The translations under genes and the position numbers were made by a program. From Pisolithus tinctorius (lineage: Eukaryota > Basidiomycota > Agaricomycetes > Boletales > Pisolithaceae), in the NCBI GenBank assembly GCA_024663395.1, contig JANFAH010000002.1, forward strand, positions 5,456,001 through 5,520,000: 64,000 nucleotides of DNA, in the 5' to 3' direction. The notes beneath the pieces were generated by a model. The model saw nothing but the letters and a program-made list of their open reading frames with translations, was not told the origin of the DNA and searched no databases. Shown one piece after another: positions 41,889 through 53,956 of the stretch (position 1 is its first letter; the number at the start of each line of letters is the position of its first letter).

Positions 41889-44283
41889 TCATGAAAGAAG
41901 CATGACATATAGTTGGGGAAAAATTCTGTACTGCAAATGATCATGAAAGGTAAAAAGATCTTCATACTCACTATCATCTTCTCCCAAGCCCATAGCACTG
42001 GAGGTCACCATTCCTTTCTTGACATACATCTGCATGTCCTCAACCACAAGCACAAAATTCTCCTTGGACAATCCTTTGATGGGCTCCAGGTAATGCCTTG
42101 TCGCTGCACCCCAGACAGTATCATTAAACTCATACTGGTTACCTTTGGGAGTGGTGGTAGTCCACACACTGGCAGAATTGGAAGACCTGAAAGCAAGATG
42201 GTCATCTGCGACCAATGTGAGAGTTCGACAGACCTACAAATAAATTGTATCAGTATGATTCAGTGGAGGGAAATAAAATAGCATGTCACCACTGCACAGG
42301 CCAATGCAAGCACTGTATGAGATCCAGCCAACTTGCCATCTAAGGCCAGGACTTCCATTCAGCCCTGGATGAAGCTGAAGTGATGGGCAAAGGTTTGGAG
42401 CACAAATGGTGCCCTCTGCAATCCAGACCACATCTATTTAGCTCCTTAAGTTAATGTGATGCAAGAAGGCATGAAAACTTTTTACCTTGTTGTCTGTCCC
42501 CCTGTTGTGGCTGAAAAGAAATCAGTTCCTCTTGAGCATTGCCTTTGTGAATTCAACACATTGCTTGGGATCCTCAAAGTCAGCATCATTGGCAAAGAAT
42601 GTTGTGATGACAGCTGTGGCAGCTGCAGTGAACCTGCCACACCAGTTATTAAGACCTTGTTTAGCCTAAAATGAAATATGGCATTAGTGCTAAGATATTG
42701 ACACATACAATAATACTTACAATGTGGAAAACAGGCCCACCATTGGTGACAGTGTGCTCAATCTCACCCTCATATACCCTGTCCCATATCACCTGCAGGA
42801 TTGTCATGAATTTCTCGGTGGGAATGGCCCAAGGATTGTTGTATCCAGCAGCGAAGTGTGCAAGTGCAGAGATGAAGAATTGTCTCCATATGTTGTCAAC
42901 CATGGAGCCAAGGGGGAGGTCATCCTTGACATACTTCCTATTCACTCCACTGCCAGAGTGCTGAGATCCAGATGCACTGCATTGTGATGGCTTGGGTTGT
43001 TTGGATGGCAGAGCACCTGATTTGGACTCCCCTGCATCTACCTACAGTGCATGTCAGTCAATAAAAATGTGTGGTGTGGGATACAAGCCTACCTGAATTT
43101 GCTGGGTTTGTTTTTTCTTCAAGCTCCCAACAGACTTGTCACTGGTGGCATGTGTGATATTTCCTTTAAGAGCACCTTTCTGGGCAGATGATTAGGTAGC
43201 AGCAGGTGGGGGTGATGGTTCCCACTCATCTATCTTGGAACTGCTAACAACTTCGGTGATGTCCTACACAAAAAAATCAAGATGGAATTAGAAATCATAG
43301 AAAGAATCTTACCATAGAGTCTGTCCATCAACCAACTGCCTCTGTGAGGGGTTCAAGATCACCCTCATCAATATCAAACCTATAGTCACCATAGTTGAGT
43401 TGAGATGGAGGAGTAAGGTGGTCTGGAAATGAGTGCTGGGAGATGGCAGAGGAAGCCAGAGTTGAATGCAGAACTTTGAATGTAGAGTCAGTGCTAGTGC
43501 TGGAGATGGACCTTGGTACACAAGAGTTGGTGGAGGTGGACCTCAGTGCATGAGAGTTGGTGGAAGTGGACCACTGAGAGAGCAAGGTGTGGAGTGATCT
43601 TGACGAGGCAAGCTTGTCCACCCAATCCTTCACTTCTCCAATGCCAGCAAAGTTGCCTTTTGCTGATGCTTGGCTACATTGATGATAGAAATGGTCAAGG
43701 CAATCCCAGTAGAAGAGAACAGCTTCAGTGAGCAAAATCATGTGGAAAGATGGGGGATAACATACACAGATGCCTGGTGCTTCCCTTTCTCAGGCTGATT
43801 CTTATCAACACTGTCAGCAAACTCATTGCCACCTTGCACTGCCTCTACCATGTCCCAAGTTGAAGTTTTCTGATTTCTTTGTTTCCTTACCACTTGCATA
43901 GGTGATTCACCATTGACCTCAACTTGTTGACTGTTAACATCACCATCCAGGTCAGCACTTTCTCCTGACATTGTATCTTTGCTGACATCCATTCCAGCAA
44001 TGGGCTTGATGTCCAGTTCAGATTCCTCAGAGGGCCTGACTGGTGTTGTTGACACAACATGTGGTTTAGGCCTGGGCTTTGGGATATTGGTGAGTAGCAC
44101 AACAATATTGGCCAGGCATTTGATACCTCACTCTCAAGTTGCTGCCTGTTCCAGCCTTGCTTGTTCAGTCCAGGCATCATCAGCTTGTTTTTGCTCTGAG
44201 GTACACCACACCTGTTTCCCTTCAAGTAGGATATATCCAGGGTGCTGATGAGCATTCTTTGCATGGGTTGTAGGGTGGGACAT
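41889..44283 (-). pseudogene. DUF6532-family gene carried by Plavaka element 2, degenerate
   Basis: From ATG 44283 (MSHPTTHAKNAHQHPGY) the N-terminal part is basic and low-complexity. The conserved C-terminal domain reads YVKDDLPLGSMVDNIWRQFF (about 42930), EVKFMTIL-type helix and VIWDRVYEGEIEHTV (about 42790), NNWCGRFTAAATAVITTFFA with DFEDPKQCVEFTKAML (about 42650-42540), a TGA, then LQTFAHHFSFIQG (about 42400) and YEFNDTVWGAATRHYLEPIK (about 42130-42070). The matching exons can be followed, but TGA codons interrupt two of them. DUF6532 proteins are abundant in mushroom genomes, with no function known to me. Confidence 0.65.
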
Positions 44284-44495
44284 TGTAGTGAAACTGGGGG
44301 CACAAAGGACAAGGGTGGTAATGGGGGTTACAGCAAAGGGATGTTGGACTCTGTATTTTTTTCTGAGGCACACTACATGCTTCAGGTATGTATGCTATTG
44401 CTGACCCATGGGCACTAATGCTTTGTGACTAGCTCCCAACAGGCACAACAGTTCACGTCACACACCAGCATAGTGTTAATCCACTCTTCCCCACC
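44284..44495. promoter_or_regulatory. Shared divergent promoter region of Plavaka element 2
   Basis: 212 bp between the start codons of the DUF6532 gene (minus) and the transposase (plus). No clear TATA box or palindrome stands out. Confidence 0.35.
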
Positions 44496-47486
44496 ATGCC
44501 TCAGTCTGGTCCTCGGTCACACCTGTCTCACCATGCATTTACTGTCTGCTGTATTCCATGCCCTCATGCAGGTTGTAACTGCTTATTCAAAACAGTTCCC
44601 AGTTTAAAACAGCACCAGTCATTGGCTCACAACTATTCTTTTAACCCAGTGGGTTCTGAAAATAGCCCTCATCAACATTTGCCACCTTCTAAACCAGCCC
44701 CCAGGGTTCTTTGTGACTACCATGACAAACTTACTGGTAAGCCAACCTGATCATGTAGAAGACTTCTCCATTCTAATCATTTTTCTAGGTGTCATATGCA
44801 ACACAAATGGTCATGCAATCGATCCCAACACTCCCTTGCCCCCTGTCTCTGAGAAGAGCCCTAACAACTGGGGCCCATATGGTAGCCAGCTCTGATTTGA
44901 AACTGCAGAGTTTCTTTTCCAGAATACTGAGATGTCAGCTACTAACATTGATAGGCTTTGTGATTTATGGGGGCAGTTGCTACATACTGAGCAAGGCAGC
45001 AACATGCCACCATTTGCAGACCACAAGGAGCTATATAACACAATTGATACTACACTACTTGGCAACATTCCATGGGACAGTTTCAAGTTAAAGTACAGTG
45101 GTGAACACCCCATGGGAGCTGTTCCTCCTTGGATGGACCAGACATATGAGTTCTGGTTCCACCCAGCCCATTCTCTCATAGTGGATATGCTTGCCAATGC
45201 AGAGTTTGACAGTGAGTTCAACTACACTCCTTACCAGGACTTTTCGAAGGACAGTGAGAAGTGACAGTATGAAAACTTCATGTCAGGGAATTGGGCATGG
45301 ATGCAAGTGGTATGCATTTCCATTTGTCCCTGTACAATGGCTCATGCACCATAGGACAAGATATGTGAGGATGAATCAACACACGATGGAACTTTTGTTC
45401 CCATTATTCTTGGGAGTGACAAGACTACAGTGTCTGTGGCCACAGGCCAGAATGACTACTGGCCTGTATATATATCTATTGGGAACATTCGTAACAATGT
45501 CCAGCATGCTCATTGAAATGGTGTTGAACTCCTTGCATTCCTCACCATCCCAAAAGGTTTGTTTTCATTGTTACTGGATTCAGAGCCTGTACTGACTTGT
45601 AAGTCTCACAGCAGTGAAGAAATATGTTGATGACCCCATATTTCAGTGGTTCAAAAAACAACTTTTCCATGTCACTATGTCAAGGATACTGGCCTCCCTC
45701 AAGCCCAGCATGACAATGCCCCAAATCATGAAATGCCCAGATCATCATTTTTGCCACATTATTTTTGGCCTCAGTCCATACACTGCTGACTATCCTGAGC
45801 AAGTTCTCATTTCAGGGATCATTCAAAACTGGTGTGGAAGGTTCATTCACAATCCATCTCATACTTTTCTACCCAACATATTTCAACAGATGCATTGCTT
45901 TCCCTAATGACCTCAATGGCAGTGGGGCACCACAGACCTTGGAACTTACTCAAGCACTGATTGAAGAACTGCCTCTTGGCATTCTTTGGGATGAGTGGGG
46001 GATTGATGGAAATGTTGTGGTAAGTCATTGAATCTTAAGCTGGAACCTTGCTACTATAAATTCTTCATGCAGCCATTTACTGATGATTTCCCTTGCACTG
46101 ATATTCATCAACTCCTTGCACTGGACCTTCTCCATCAGCTTGTGAAAGGAACATTCAAAGATCACCTGGTCAAGTGGGTCAGAAAATATCTGGAGTTGGA
46201 GTATGGCAAGACTGGTGCCAAGGAATGGTTAGCAGATATCAATCGATGGTAAGTCTAATTGATGCAATGAATTAACATATCTGACATGTACTGTCAGTAT
46301 TGCCTCAGTGCTGCCATTTCCAGGGTTGCAACAGTTTCCTGATGGGTGGGGGTTCAGCCAATGGACTGGGGATGATTCGAAAGCGCTGATGAAGGGGGCC
46401 ATTTCCCATTACTCTGTTTCAATGCCATCTCATTCTGTGTAGGTATACCTACCTGCCATTGAGGGCCATGTTCCAGAAGATATCATATGAACATTCTGCA
46501 CATTCTTAGAGGTTTGCTACATTGTCTGCTGGAATGTCATAACTGAAGATACTCTTGCTGAGTTCAAAGACATGTTGGATTGGTTTCATCAGTACTGCAA
46601 AATTTTCAGGGACATTGGCATCTGTGTGGACGGCTTCTCCCTTCCATGCCAGCATGCTCTCATCCACTATGAATCATTGATTTGCCTTTTTGGTGTGCCA
46701 AACAGTTTGTGTACATCAATTACTGAATCAAAGCACATCACTGCAGTTAAGAAACCTTGGCACCACTCAAACAAGTATAATGCCTTCAGACAAATCCTGC
46801 AAACCAACCAATGCATTTCTCAGCTTGCTGCAGCTCATGCTGGTTTTGAAGCCCAAGGGATGCTGCCAGCTTCACATCAACCCTATCATCCTCCACTGAA
46901 TGGTACATTCATGATTTTCTCTTATTTGGATAATAACCCTTACATGCCCACAGCCACTCTCCACTATGATACAGGCATTGACCAGGTTGGGGGCAGGGAA
47001 AATAGTGATGTTGCACAGCATGAAGATGGAGAGGTTTCAACCTTGGATGAGGATGATGACAACACAGGAATTGTGGATGAACACCCTGGGTTGATACATT
47101 CAGACATGAAGCTCTCATGCACCCCTGGTGAGTGACATCACACTGTCAATGTGCCCGAGTTGGCTTGAGCATACTAACATGAACTCTTGTCAAGCTTGTA
47201 ACCATGCAAAGAATGCTCTTGCACTGGCAATTGAGCTGGGTATCCCTTCACTCCCTGGGCTCATTGCTCAATTTATCTTTGAACAACTCCACCCAGATTC
47301 TACAATGCTGATTGCTTCCCACCATGTTACTCCCTTCACCAGTCATGTCAAGATTTTTCATTCAGCCACTGCAACCTTTGTAGCCCCAAGTGACCCAAGT
47401 GGTATTGGCAGCATGTGGCACAAATACATTCGTGCAATGCCTTCATGGCATCAAGGTTCTGGATGGTATGACTGTGTCTTTGTGAG

Positions 47487-47491
47487 CACAG
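47487..47491. repeat. Target-site duplication CACAG (left)
   Basis: Directly before the solo LTR; repeated at 48211-48215. Confidence 0.85.
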
Positions 47492-48210
47492 TGTTATGCC
47501 CAAGCCAAGTGACTTCGTCAAATGGACTAGTCACGAGTGGTGTGAGGGGGAGTCTACAGGCTGAACTTGTCATAACCCCTATGGCTCAACTTGTTATTGA
47601 CAAGTACTGGCAAGGGTTACCTCTACTGGCGAGTTCTTCTGAGATCACAACGGAGAGGGAACAGAGTATGAGTCAAAGATAACAGCTGAGTTGCAAGCTA
47701 TCGAAAAACTGAGGATACAAGGTATGGTACATGCATATTTATATGTAACCAATAGGGTACCATACCAGTCATGCTGTCAAGGTGGTAAGTATCCACAGCA
47801 ATAAACAATCAAACAGAAAAGGAAACACACAGTGTCAGACAGAGCGGGGGAAGGATGAAGTGAGGGCTATACCAGCTGTGCAATCAATGCGCAGTGAGGA
47901 GCCAGACACCAGAACTAGGAAGTAAACATATGAGCAATATAAACAAGTCAAAGGAACACAGAAGGGAGATCAGGACATAAATGAAATACTGTCCATCAGC
48001 TGTGGGCACAGCTATGAGTCAGAGTGACGAGGGCATATGCAGCATCAGTAGGTATTGGAAATACCTCCACTGCTGGTGATCTGAAGGCTCTGGGTGCCAA
48101 CAGACTGAGGACTACCATGGCAAGGACAAACAATGTGACAATGACACACATGACCCACATGACCTTGCAGTTTGGGTGAAAAAGGAAAAAGCCCCTATAC
48201 AGGCATAACA
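47492..48210. mobile_element. Solo LTR (719 bp) inserted in Plavaka transposase 2
   Basis: Begins TGTTATGCC and ends GGCATAACA, perfect inverted ends. It is flanked on both sides by CACAG. Removing it and one CACAG copy lets the transposase frame run on without a gap. The ends resemble those of the 29-36 kb element (TGTTATG and CATAACA), but the body is different, so it is another LTR family. No internal region is left, as expected from recombination between two LTRs. Confidence 0.85.
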
Positions 48211-48215
48211 CACAG
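48211..48215. repeat. Target-site duplication CACAG (right)
   Basis: Matches 47487-47491. Confidence 0.85.
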
Positions 48216-48830
48216 ATGATATGAAGGAAGGAATGCTCAGCCTGAATGTTGCTCAAGTTTTGTGTCTTTTCTCTTTTGTTCATACCAATGGCCAGACATT
48301 CCCATACACACTGATCCATTGGTTTGATTGAATTGCTGATGAACCCAATGAATTGACAGGCATGTGGATGGTTGCACCATCTTTTGTGGAGGACAGCTCA
48401 CACCTTGCAGTAATACATATTGACAGTATCATTTGTAGCACACATCCCCTACCAATTTCTGGGGACAAGTATGTCCCACCATATGTCAACTGTCACAATT
48501 CATTGGACATATTCTGCAGATTCTATGTCAATCATTTTGCAGACCACCACATGTTCAAGCTGGCGTCATAATTCTTTTGTAACTTGCACTACTTGATTTA
48601 CTTTAGAATTTATTGAGCTTATGGAACTCTATGCCGAAACAGCTGTAAGACCACTAAGATCCATAAGACATGTGAGATAACAAAATAGTTGGCTCTTTTG
48701 TCTTAATGTTCTCAACAAACACAGCATGCTTAGCCCAGCGCCACAAGCAGTCACAAGTACATTAAGCTGACATAAGTGTGTTTTAAGTATGAATAAGACT
48801 TTTGTTAATTTCCTGATGCTGGGGCTGAGA

Positions 48831-49292
48831 GTACTGAGGTCTAAGACATGACATAAAGGCCCTTCGCTGTCACTTGCAACGTTGAAGAGCGTGGGAACTG
48901 TAAATGACGGGGCACTTCACAGTGGTGAATGCTAGTGGCGCATGAGAGAGTGAGTGAGATCCCGGCACTGCATAATACTGTCACAATGCATTTCATGGAT
49001 TCCGAGTGCATCGCGGTAGGCTGCGTGAGTGGTGGGTGTCTGAAAATTGTGTCCAGCCCTAGACTAGCCACCCTTGAGTAGACCAACAAGGTCTTGACCA
49101 GACTCCGAAGATAATTGTTTCTTCTTGACTGTCGTAGCCGTGCATCCACCGACTCTCCCTAACGCTCTAGTCACAGTTAGTCCCACTTACTGCCATTTCA
49201 GTGTAACTGACAAGCGGTTTTTCCTGGTCCACGTTCTCATACAGTCAGTGGAGTCTCACTGGCGGGTGGGCCGGAGCCAGTGATATCGTTCG
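48831..49292. other. Intergenic, CpG normal again
   Basis: No gene seen. It is the 5' flank of the F-box gene at 49293. Confidence 0.4.
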
Positions 49293-50107
49293 ATGCCTCA
49301 AACCCTTCCAAATGAGCTGCTAATGCGAATTTTCCGCATCAGTATGTTATCTACGCACGATCCATACACCTTGCTTGTCGCCAGGAAAGTTCACACATGG
49401 TCAGTTTCTTTTTTCTTGCATCGTCATCTATGAAGATTCACAGTTCGCTCACAGTGTTGAGCAGGACGGAACGCTTTCTCTATGAGAAGGTCGTCTTAGC
49501 AGAAGAAGCACAGGCATCGTACTTCCTTTCGTCTCTCCAGTCTCGGCCAGAATTTGCAGCAAGATCTGTCCGATTCTTGCGGATCAAGCCTGCTGTTCAA
49601 CTTCGTACTGCCATTGAGATCCTTCAGCTGTGCTGTGGACTGGTAGATCTCATTCTGCAAATTGTACCATGCGTTCCTGGACGTTCATACTGTCTTATCG
49701 ACACGCTCAATACTCTCCCCCTGAAATCCCTCTCCCTTTCACTTTCTTTAGTTTTTGACAACTCCCCATCATTCTCTCTCCACTCGGTCACATTCTTCCG
49801 TCAACTCACGCACTTGGAAATCAAAGAGGGGTGGGTACTCTGGGGATCCACCATCGGGTTGGAGCAACTCAACCACCTTACTCACCTGGCTGTGCGCCTC
49901 AGCACCCAGTGGACCCAGGCTTCTCTTATCAAGCAGATCCTTACCAACTGTTCTAGGTTGAAACTTCTCGTCCTGTGGAGTACAGAAGCTTCAGATGAGG
50001 TAAAAGCTTATATGAGGTACTGGGAAATTTCCGATAAACGCATCATCCTGGCTGATTGGTCATGGAGCTGGGGTGGCTTAGAGCCGGAGCAAGACGAGTT
50101 TTTTTAG
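49293..50107 (+). CDS. F-box-like protein (256 aa)
   Basis: Two exons, 49293-49399 and 49444-50107, joined across a 44-nt intron (GTCAGT to ATTCACAG) give 256 codons plus TAG in frame. The N-terminus MPQTLPNELLMRIFRI is an F-box start. The following segment (VLSRTERFLYEKVVL) is common in agaricomycete F-box-like proteins. The rest is Leu-rich with irregular repeats (LPLKSLSLSLSL, LTHLEIKEGW, LNHLTHLAV, LKLLVLWS). A likely substrate receptor of an SCF-type ligase. The F-box is short and somewhat degenerate. Confidence 0.7.
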
Positions 50108-50274
50108 TGGTCTTGCCGTGGCAGAGTTAATCGTTTCCATACCGTGTCCATTAAATAACGTGCCCTGGATGACCGGAGAGGGAACAATACTGTATATAAT
50201 GCATTTGTGGCCATCATCAAGACAGATGGAAACAGATCTAGTAGTAACGTGCGGAGCCAACAATTAGTTACCAA

Positions 50275-50451
50275 ATGGCAGGTGACGCGAACGCGAACAT
50301 CTTCGTCTTTGACGACAGGGTGTGTATGTGCTCTATCAAGGAGTACCCTGGCGAAGAAGAAGTAGAGACGACTTTTGTGGAAAAGTCTTCGACGCCGACA
50401 GGCACGGGTGGGCGCGTGGAGGAAGCTGGAAAGGTGGATGACGAAGAGTAA
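50275..50451 (+). CDS. Small repeated ORF (copy C), starts MAGDANANIFVFDDR
   Basis: 58 codons from ATG 50275 to TAA 50449-50451. It aligns with copies A and B along its length (MAGDANANIFVFDDRVCMC, SIKEYPGEEE, GRVEEAGKVDDEE). Many differences in the first half are at third codon positions. The bases before the ATG (GTTACCAA against GTTTACCAA) also match. No Hsp60 fragment accompanies this copy. Function unknown. Confidence 0.45.
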   Translation: MAGDANANIFVFDDRVCMCSIKEYPGEEEVETTFVEKSSTPTGTGGRVEEAGKVDDEE

Positions 50452-52793
50452 GACTGGGACACCTCGAGGGGTGGAATACGAAGGCGGCAGAATGTACACG
50501 GACCGCGGGGGGGATAGATGGCAGTGCGAGCGAGGGAGCAACAGGGCAAAGCCTGTATTCTGCGGGGTGAAAGGGTTCACGGACGGAGGGAGAGTCGACT
50601 TTTTTGTTAACGGTAGGATGTAAGTGAGAATCACGGTCGTCGACATTGGGGCGAATCATCAGGGTACTAATGAGGTGGAAAAGGTGATCGACGAGGGCAG
50701 GATGTCAACTCGGACACGGCGTCTGGTGCTTCTGACTCATCCTTCGATTCCCAATGTTCATTACTTGCAGAAGGACTACGGTAACGGCCGTAGTCAGGGC
50801 CCCGATCGCACGACTACAACGCCACCTGGCCATGGGTGGGGCTCGTGCCGAGCTCGAATCATCTGAGTCTGAGGTTAAATCCGAATCTGAGTCGTCCGAC
50901 GAAGCAGAATTGGACGTCATGGAAATAGTCGAAAACGAGCACGTTTGCTTTCGGAGAGTTTTCCATCAGAAACGCGCCCACTTCACGCTTGAACCCAACC
51001 GCAGTCTCAATCGAATCATCCATCCGGTATTTGAGGAGGGAAGTGAGGGTTCCGAGCGCAATAATCTCGTGTGCGACACCTTGATTGACAGGATGAACAA
51101 TGAAAGTTGTCGAAGAATGACAAACGGTCTGTCCGGCATGACATCAACGACTCGAATCAAACAGAAAAGAGAATTGCGATTTACCTTGTCATTACACTTA
51201 AATGTACTCCGCGACTGGCTTATCATCTAGGTCAAGACAGTGGAACTCACCAAGGAGGGGTGAGTACACTCAACGATCACAACCGCAACGACAGAACATG
51301 GACAGGCGTGTGGGATTAACGATCAAGCGTATACGCGATACAGATGATCGACAGAGAGAGAGAAAGGGGGGAAAGAAGAGATGACCCCATGAACACTGAC
51401 AGCACCAGTACATATACCCCCAGAGTCCAAACAACACAACACATCCGCATGGCCGGACGAAAGCGCGATAGGAGGTGTGATAGTGTGACATGTTAGCAAG
51501 AGCGACGTCGATAGCGTGAGTGGCATGTTAGTGGTAAGCGTACGCTTACAGACAGGTTCTCCTACCTGAGGAAGTTTTGTGTTGATAATGGCCACCAGGG
51601 CGACGAAAATGGGTGTGAAGGGTAAGCTGGATATCTGTCCTTTCATGACGCAGCGCGCGAACAGGCCACGTCCTCGTATGAGCCTTTCCAATAATAACTC
51701 GGTAACAACCTACTTGTGTAGTGTTGGCAGCGTTGACTCAGCTAACAATACCGATGATTGATTTGCTCAGCGCACCCGGGAACAACCGAGATTGGTACTC
51801 TTGACTTGACGTGTCCGTTGCGGCAGCAGCCTGCATGGCATGGAGTTGAGCAGCTAGGGGGAACGTTAGATCGGGTTGCAACCGTATCCGCGTCGCTGTA
51901 GTACAGGCGAAAGTGGCGAAGAGCACTCCAAGTGCGTTCACATAACCGTTGCCACTCCATAGTAAGCGTGCTGACAAAGACGACAAATCCTTGTCCGTTC
52001 GCAGGCACCGTACTTCCAGTTTGACGTCCATGACCAGCACCATTCACGAAGAGAGTATGTGGCTCTTGCAGTTGCAATGACATGATTTTAACCCTTGAGC
52101 AGCCGAAGAAGAACAAGGTATATCTCACTACCATGAGCGCTCTCAACTACGAAGAAGCTGTCCACAATCTTGAAGATTCAGTTCGAGGAAGGAGAAGAGG
52201 TGAGTACTGGTCTTAATTGCTGCAAAAACCATCGTCATAACTGCGATGTCTGGAGTTTCGAGAACGTTGAGACGTTGCAGAATGCCTTGTGTCTAGTCGT
52301 GGAACAAACGCCGCACACTGCTCGAGCAAGAACCCTCATCTCCTGATTCTGATTCATCAGATGACTCTGATTTCGACTCGGAATCGGACACCACGTTCAA
52401 TTCTACTGACTCATCCTCATCTGTGGTTCCCGATGGCGTGCCCGACGCTCACCCCATAGTTGGCCCAGCCCATACAACTACAAGGCCACCTGTTCATGGG
52501 AGTGACGGAGAATGTAGACGGGAACATGATTGTGTCTACGAGCGAGACAAATATTGCGAGAACTCGTGCTCGCCATCTTCCCCTTGTCGATCTCCTTCGT
52601 CCTGTAGATCTCCTTCTCCACCTCGCCGGTACGGTGATAGTCACATGACGAGAAGGGAAGACTCGCCACCCCACCGCTGCTACGATTCACCACTACATCG
52701 ACCTCGAAAAGACGGGAACGTGGAAGGCCACGTGCCGATGGGTACTATCAGCGCAGAATGTAAATCTATTAGCGCCGAGTGAGTCTGAAGATC
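50452..52793. other. Pseudogene-like stretch, unassigned
   Basis: Acidic/Ser-rich patches occur on the plus strand: ELESSESEVKSESESSDEAE near 50860, and SPDSDSSDDSDFDSESD near 52350 followed by an RS-like stretch to 52782. A hydrophobic minus frame lies at 51738-52043 (LLWSGNGYVNALGVLFATFA). A possible start MSALNYEEAVHNLED at 52132 does not splice in frame to the acidic exon. I cannot make a coherent gene from these. Confidence 0.35.
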
Positions 52794-53720
52794 CTATGAC
52801 TGGTGATGGTGCCAACGATGCCCCTGCCGTTTCCCGTGAAAAACGTTGGCATTGCTGTTGAGGGTGCTACTGACGCTGCTTGAGGTGCCACTGATATCGT
52901 CCTGACGGAACCCGGTCTCGCCACTATCATCCATACCATCCGTGGCTCCCGTATCATCCTCGAATGTATGCGTAGCTGCTCCATCTACGCTTGTGCCGTT
53001 ACTATCCGTATTGTCGTCTGCTCCACCTTTCTTGTATTCGCATTCCACTACGACTTCCCTCCTCTCATGGTGCTGATCATCGCCCTGCTCAACGATGGTA
53101 CCGTCATGACGCCAGATTTGTGGGACTCGGAATATGTATGGGATTGTACATGGTCTTTACTTGACTCCTTCTACGTGGGTGTTTCCCCTTGGTTCTATGA
53201 GATCGCGTACTCATTGTGTCTAGCATTGCCCTCATTGCCATTGTTTTGAAGATGTTGTTCTTCCACGATAACTTTGGCGTTATGTGGCCCACAAGCAGCA
53301 GTGGCCCTCAGTCGCACAAGATCACGTACCTCCAAGTTGCCATAATCTCGTAAGTATTGAGCTTCGTCACCGTCACGCGTTCGCATGAACTCTTCGTGGA
53401 ACATCCGTCCTACGGTCTTATGGGTGCATTCCGCGTCATACAACTCATTTCATGGATCATCGCTGCTCGTGCCGATTGGGGTTTTACGAACATCCACTTA
53501 TTGGCTTCTGATGGCCGGATTGGCATTGCTTGGGTCTGAGTGGGTTTCCACGTCGAATATTTGGCGCGCACTTGAGTTTATTTGCCATCGTAGAACATCA
53601 TCTGGTTTATCCCCCTTGATTGGATCAAGTTCGCAATGAAGGCTACAATCATAAGGAGATCCGCAAATACCACTGTGATTAGTGAGGAAGGGATGGTTCG
53701 TGGAAGGAGCAGGATAATGG
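52794..53720 (+). pseudogene. Plasma-membrane H+-ATPase (PMA1-type) C-terminal fragment
   Basis: It begins at the P-type ATPase hinge motif (TGDGANDAPA, about 52800). After a frameshift it continues NVGIAVEGATDAA, TGA, GATDIVLTEPGLATIIHTI, CSIYACAVTIRIVVC, FDFPP-like region and MVLIIALLNDGT. A gap or scrambled part follows (about 53110-53210). Then come a degenerate HDNFGV block, ITYLQVAIIS with a retained GTAAGT intron start (53350), EHPSYGLMGAFRVIQLISWI, ADWGFTNIH and PLDWIKFAMKAT. The N-terminal two thirds are absent. It is a dead duplicate, made from DNA rather than mRNA because intron sequence remains. Confidence 0.8.
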
Positions 53721-53956
53721 CTGCTATTTGAGGGATGAAGGCTGGAGTATTGCCGCGCAGGGTACGTTTCAACTGAGAGATAAATCAGATGGAGAGGGAG
53801 CAGTAGCAGCACGCTGAGTGGGCTTGGAGCTATCATATAGAGGGTTTTCACAGGGATTGGCCCTTATATCCTGCCGTCGACAAAAAAGCTGACTCCTCCA
53901 TTCGTCAACCTGTTCACGCCACAGAACTCAAGCTTTACCCCATCACCGCCTGCCAT

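Larger units (their letters stand above)
44496..48571 (+). pseudogene. Plavaka-family transposase 2, CpG-decayed and split by a solo LTR
   Basis: Exon blocks follow a Plavaka subfamily distinct from the copy at 18.9 kb. They are a C2H2 finger (CPHAGCNCLFKTVPSLKQH, about 44565); IDRLCDLWGQLL (44950) through PWMDQTYEFWFHPAHS (45130) to YTPYQDFSKDSEK; NFMSGNWAWMQ; ILGSDKTTVSVATGQNDYW (about 45410); DDPIFQWFKKQLFHVTMSRI (45630); ADYPEQ (45790); LPLGILWDEWGIDGNV; DIHQLLALDLLHQLVKGTFK (46100); WTGDDSKALMK; GFSLPCQHALIHYESLICLF (46635); and SLCTSITESKHITAVKKPWH. The end block reads YVPPYVNCHNSLDIFCRFYV (48470). In-frame TGA stops include about 45264, 46487 and 48330. A 719-bp solo LTR interrupts it at 47492. 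Confidence 0.8.
41626..48830. mobile_element. Plavaka element 2 with inverted termini, carrying DUF6532 and transposase genes
   Basis: GCATCAGCAAATTAACAAAA then ATCTTATT at about 41633 is matched, inverted, by AATAAGACTTTTGTTAATTT then CCTGATGC at about 48790-48818. The two ends enclose a minus-strand DUF6532 gene and a plus-strand Plavaka transposase whose starts are 212 bp apart. CpG is depleted throughout and returns abruptly at about 48840. I could not identify a target-site duplication. Confidence 0.65.

Noticed and set aside
41633..48818. Target-site duplication for Plavaka element 2
   Set aside because: Flanks of the inverted ends (AGTTTTCA side and GGGCTGAG side) show no matching short repeat, so none is claimed.
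53498..53851. Minus-strand 117-codon frame over the H+-ATPase fragment
   Set aside because: The plus strand carries the ATPase motifs; the minus frame has none.
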